Origin: Phycisphaerales bacterium
Lineage (GTDB): Bacteria; Planctomycetota; Phycisphaerae; Phycisphaerales; UBA1924
Assembly: GCA_014379385.1 (NCBI GenBank)
Contig: JACMLW010000152.1
Location: 56,501 to 120,500, forward strand
Length of the DNA: 64,000 nucleotides
Direction of reading: 5' to 3'
Shown here: piece by piece, positions 63,986 through 64,000 of the stretch
Layout: each line of letters begins with the position of its first letter
Position numbering within the stretch: the stretch's first letter is position 1
Notes under the pieces: model-generated
Told to the model about the DNA's origin: nothing
Database searches by the model: none
Seen by the model: only the letters and a program-made list of their open reading frames with translations
Position numbers and translations under genes: made by a program

Positions 63986-64000
63986 TTACCAGCCGCCGCG
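63986..64000 (-). CDS. Last codons of a leftward gene (partial)
   Basis: Reading leftward from base 64000 gives Arg-Gly-Gly-Trp then TAA at 63986-63988, 38 bases before the minus-strand terminator. A gene ending in RGGW is likely, but too little is visible to identify it. Confidence 0.3.
   Translation of the reverse strand, partial: RGGW

Overview
The window is GC-rich DNA that looks like a chromosomal segment of a member of the Planctomycetota, most likely the class Phycisphaerae. The evidence is indirect: a LEPR-XLL-type N-terminus on a giant secreted protease, dockerin-like tails built on the motif DITAFL..WF on secreted proteins, an adjacent DUF1501/DUF1800 pair, a Minf_1886-family protein, an alternative complex III respiratory locus, and lipopolysaccharide synthesis (Kdo transferase). 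No 16S rRNA lies in the window, so the assignment is an inference. Three tRNA genes (Gln-TTG, Lys-TTT, Val-TAC) were found. No CRISPR array, prophage or intact insertion sequence was seen.

Layout. 1-3.5 kb: 3'-truncated esterase, Mn superoxide dismutase, and a sigma-70-type factor preceded by a long structured leader. 3.6-5.0 kb: a secreted dockerin-type protein broken by three frameshifts. 5.4-10.7 kb: a three-gene cluster with an intact PilT-like ATPase, a membrane-anchored GspE/PilB-like ATPase whose Walker A lysine is replaced by arginine, and a CvpA-like membrane protein with a large extra-membrane part. 10.8-16.2 kb (minus strand): a translation and precursor cluster in the order GlmU-like uridylyltransferase, prs, rplY, pth, rpsF, ssb, rplI. 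16.3-21.3 kb: tRNA-Gln, a SWIM-domain protein overlapping an SNF2 helicase, tRNA-Lys. 21.4-28.5 kb: a 1760-residue subtilase, Kdo transferase, tRNA-Val. 28.6-29.7 kb: REP-like hairpins, a decayed RAYT transposase and an unrecognised EVE-like protein. 29.6-32.7 kb: DUF1501 and DUF1800 proteins.

32.9-50.3 kb is an aerobic respiration island. Heme A synthase is divergent from a long + strand operon: actABCDEF (alternative complex III, quinol to cytochrome c), a small one-helix protein, a SCO copper chaperone, and coxB-coxA-coxC-coxD of a caa3-type oxidase. Subunit I carries the YSHP motif of A2-type heme-copper oxidases and subunit II carries its own heme c. Electrons would run quinol, ActABCDEF, heme c of CoxB, CuA, heme a, heme a3-CuB. 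53.5-59.6 kb supplies the matching System II cytochrome c maturation proteins (ResB-like and CcsA-like), coupled to an amidohydrolase. Between the two lie a second dockerin-tailed protein, a LURP-one/scramblase-like membrane protein and an OmpA-type lipoprotein. 59.9-64 kb: 3-methyladenine DNA glycosylase, Minf_1886 protein, AI-2E-family permease and a minimal flagellin.

The most unusual items are the degenerate secretion-ATPase cluster, the ACIII/A2-oxidase/System II island with unassigned membrane proteins embedded in it, the decayed RAYT with its hairpin array, and several families of simple text-like repeats confined to the spacers.
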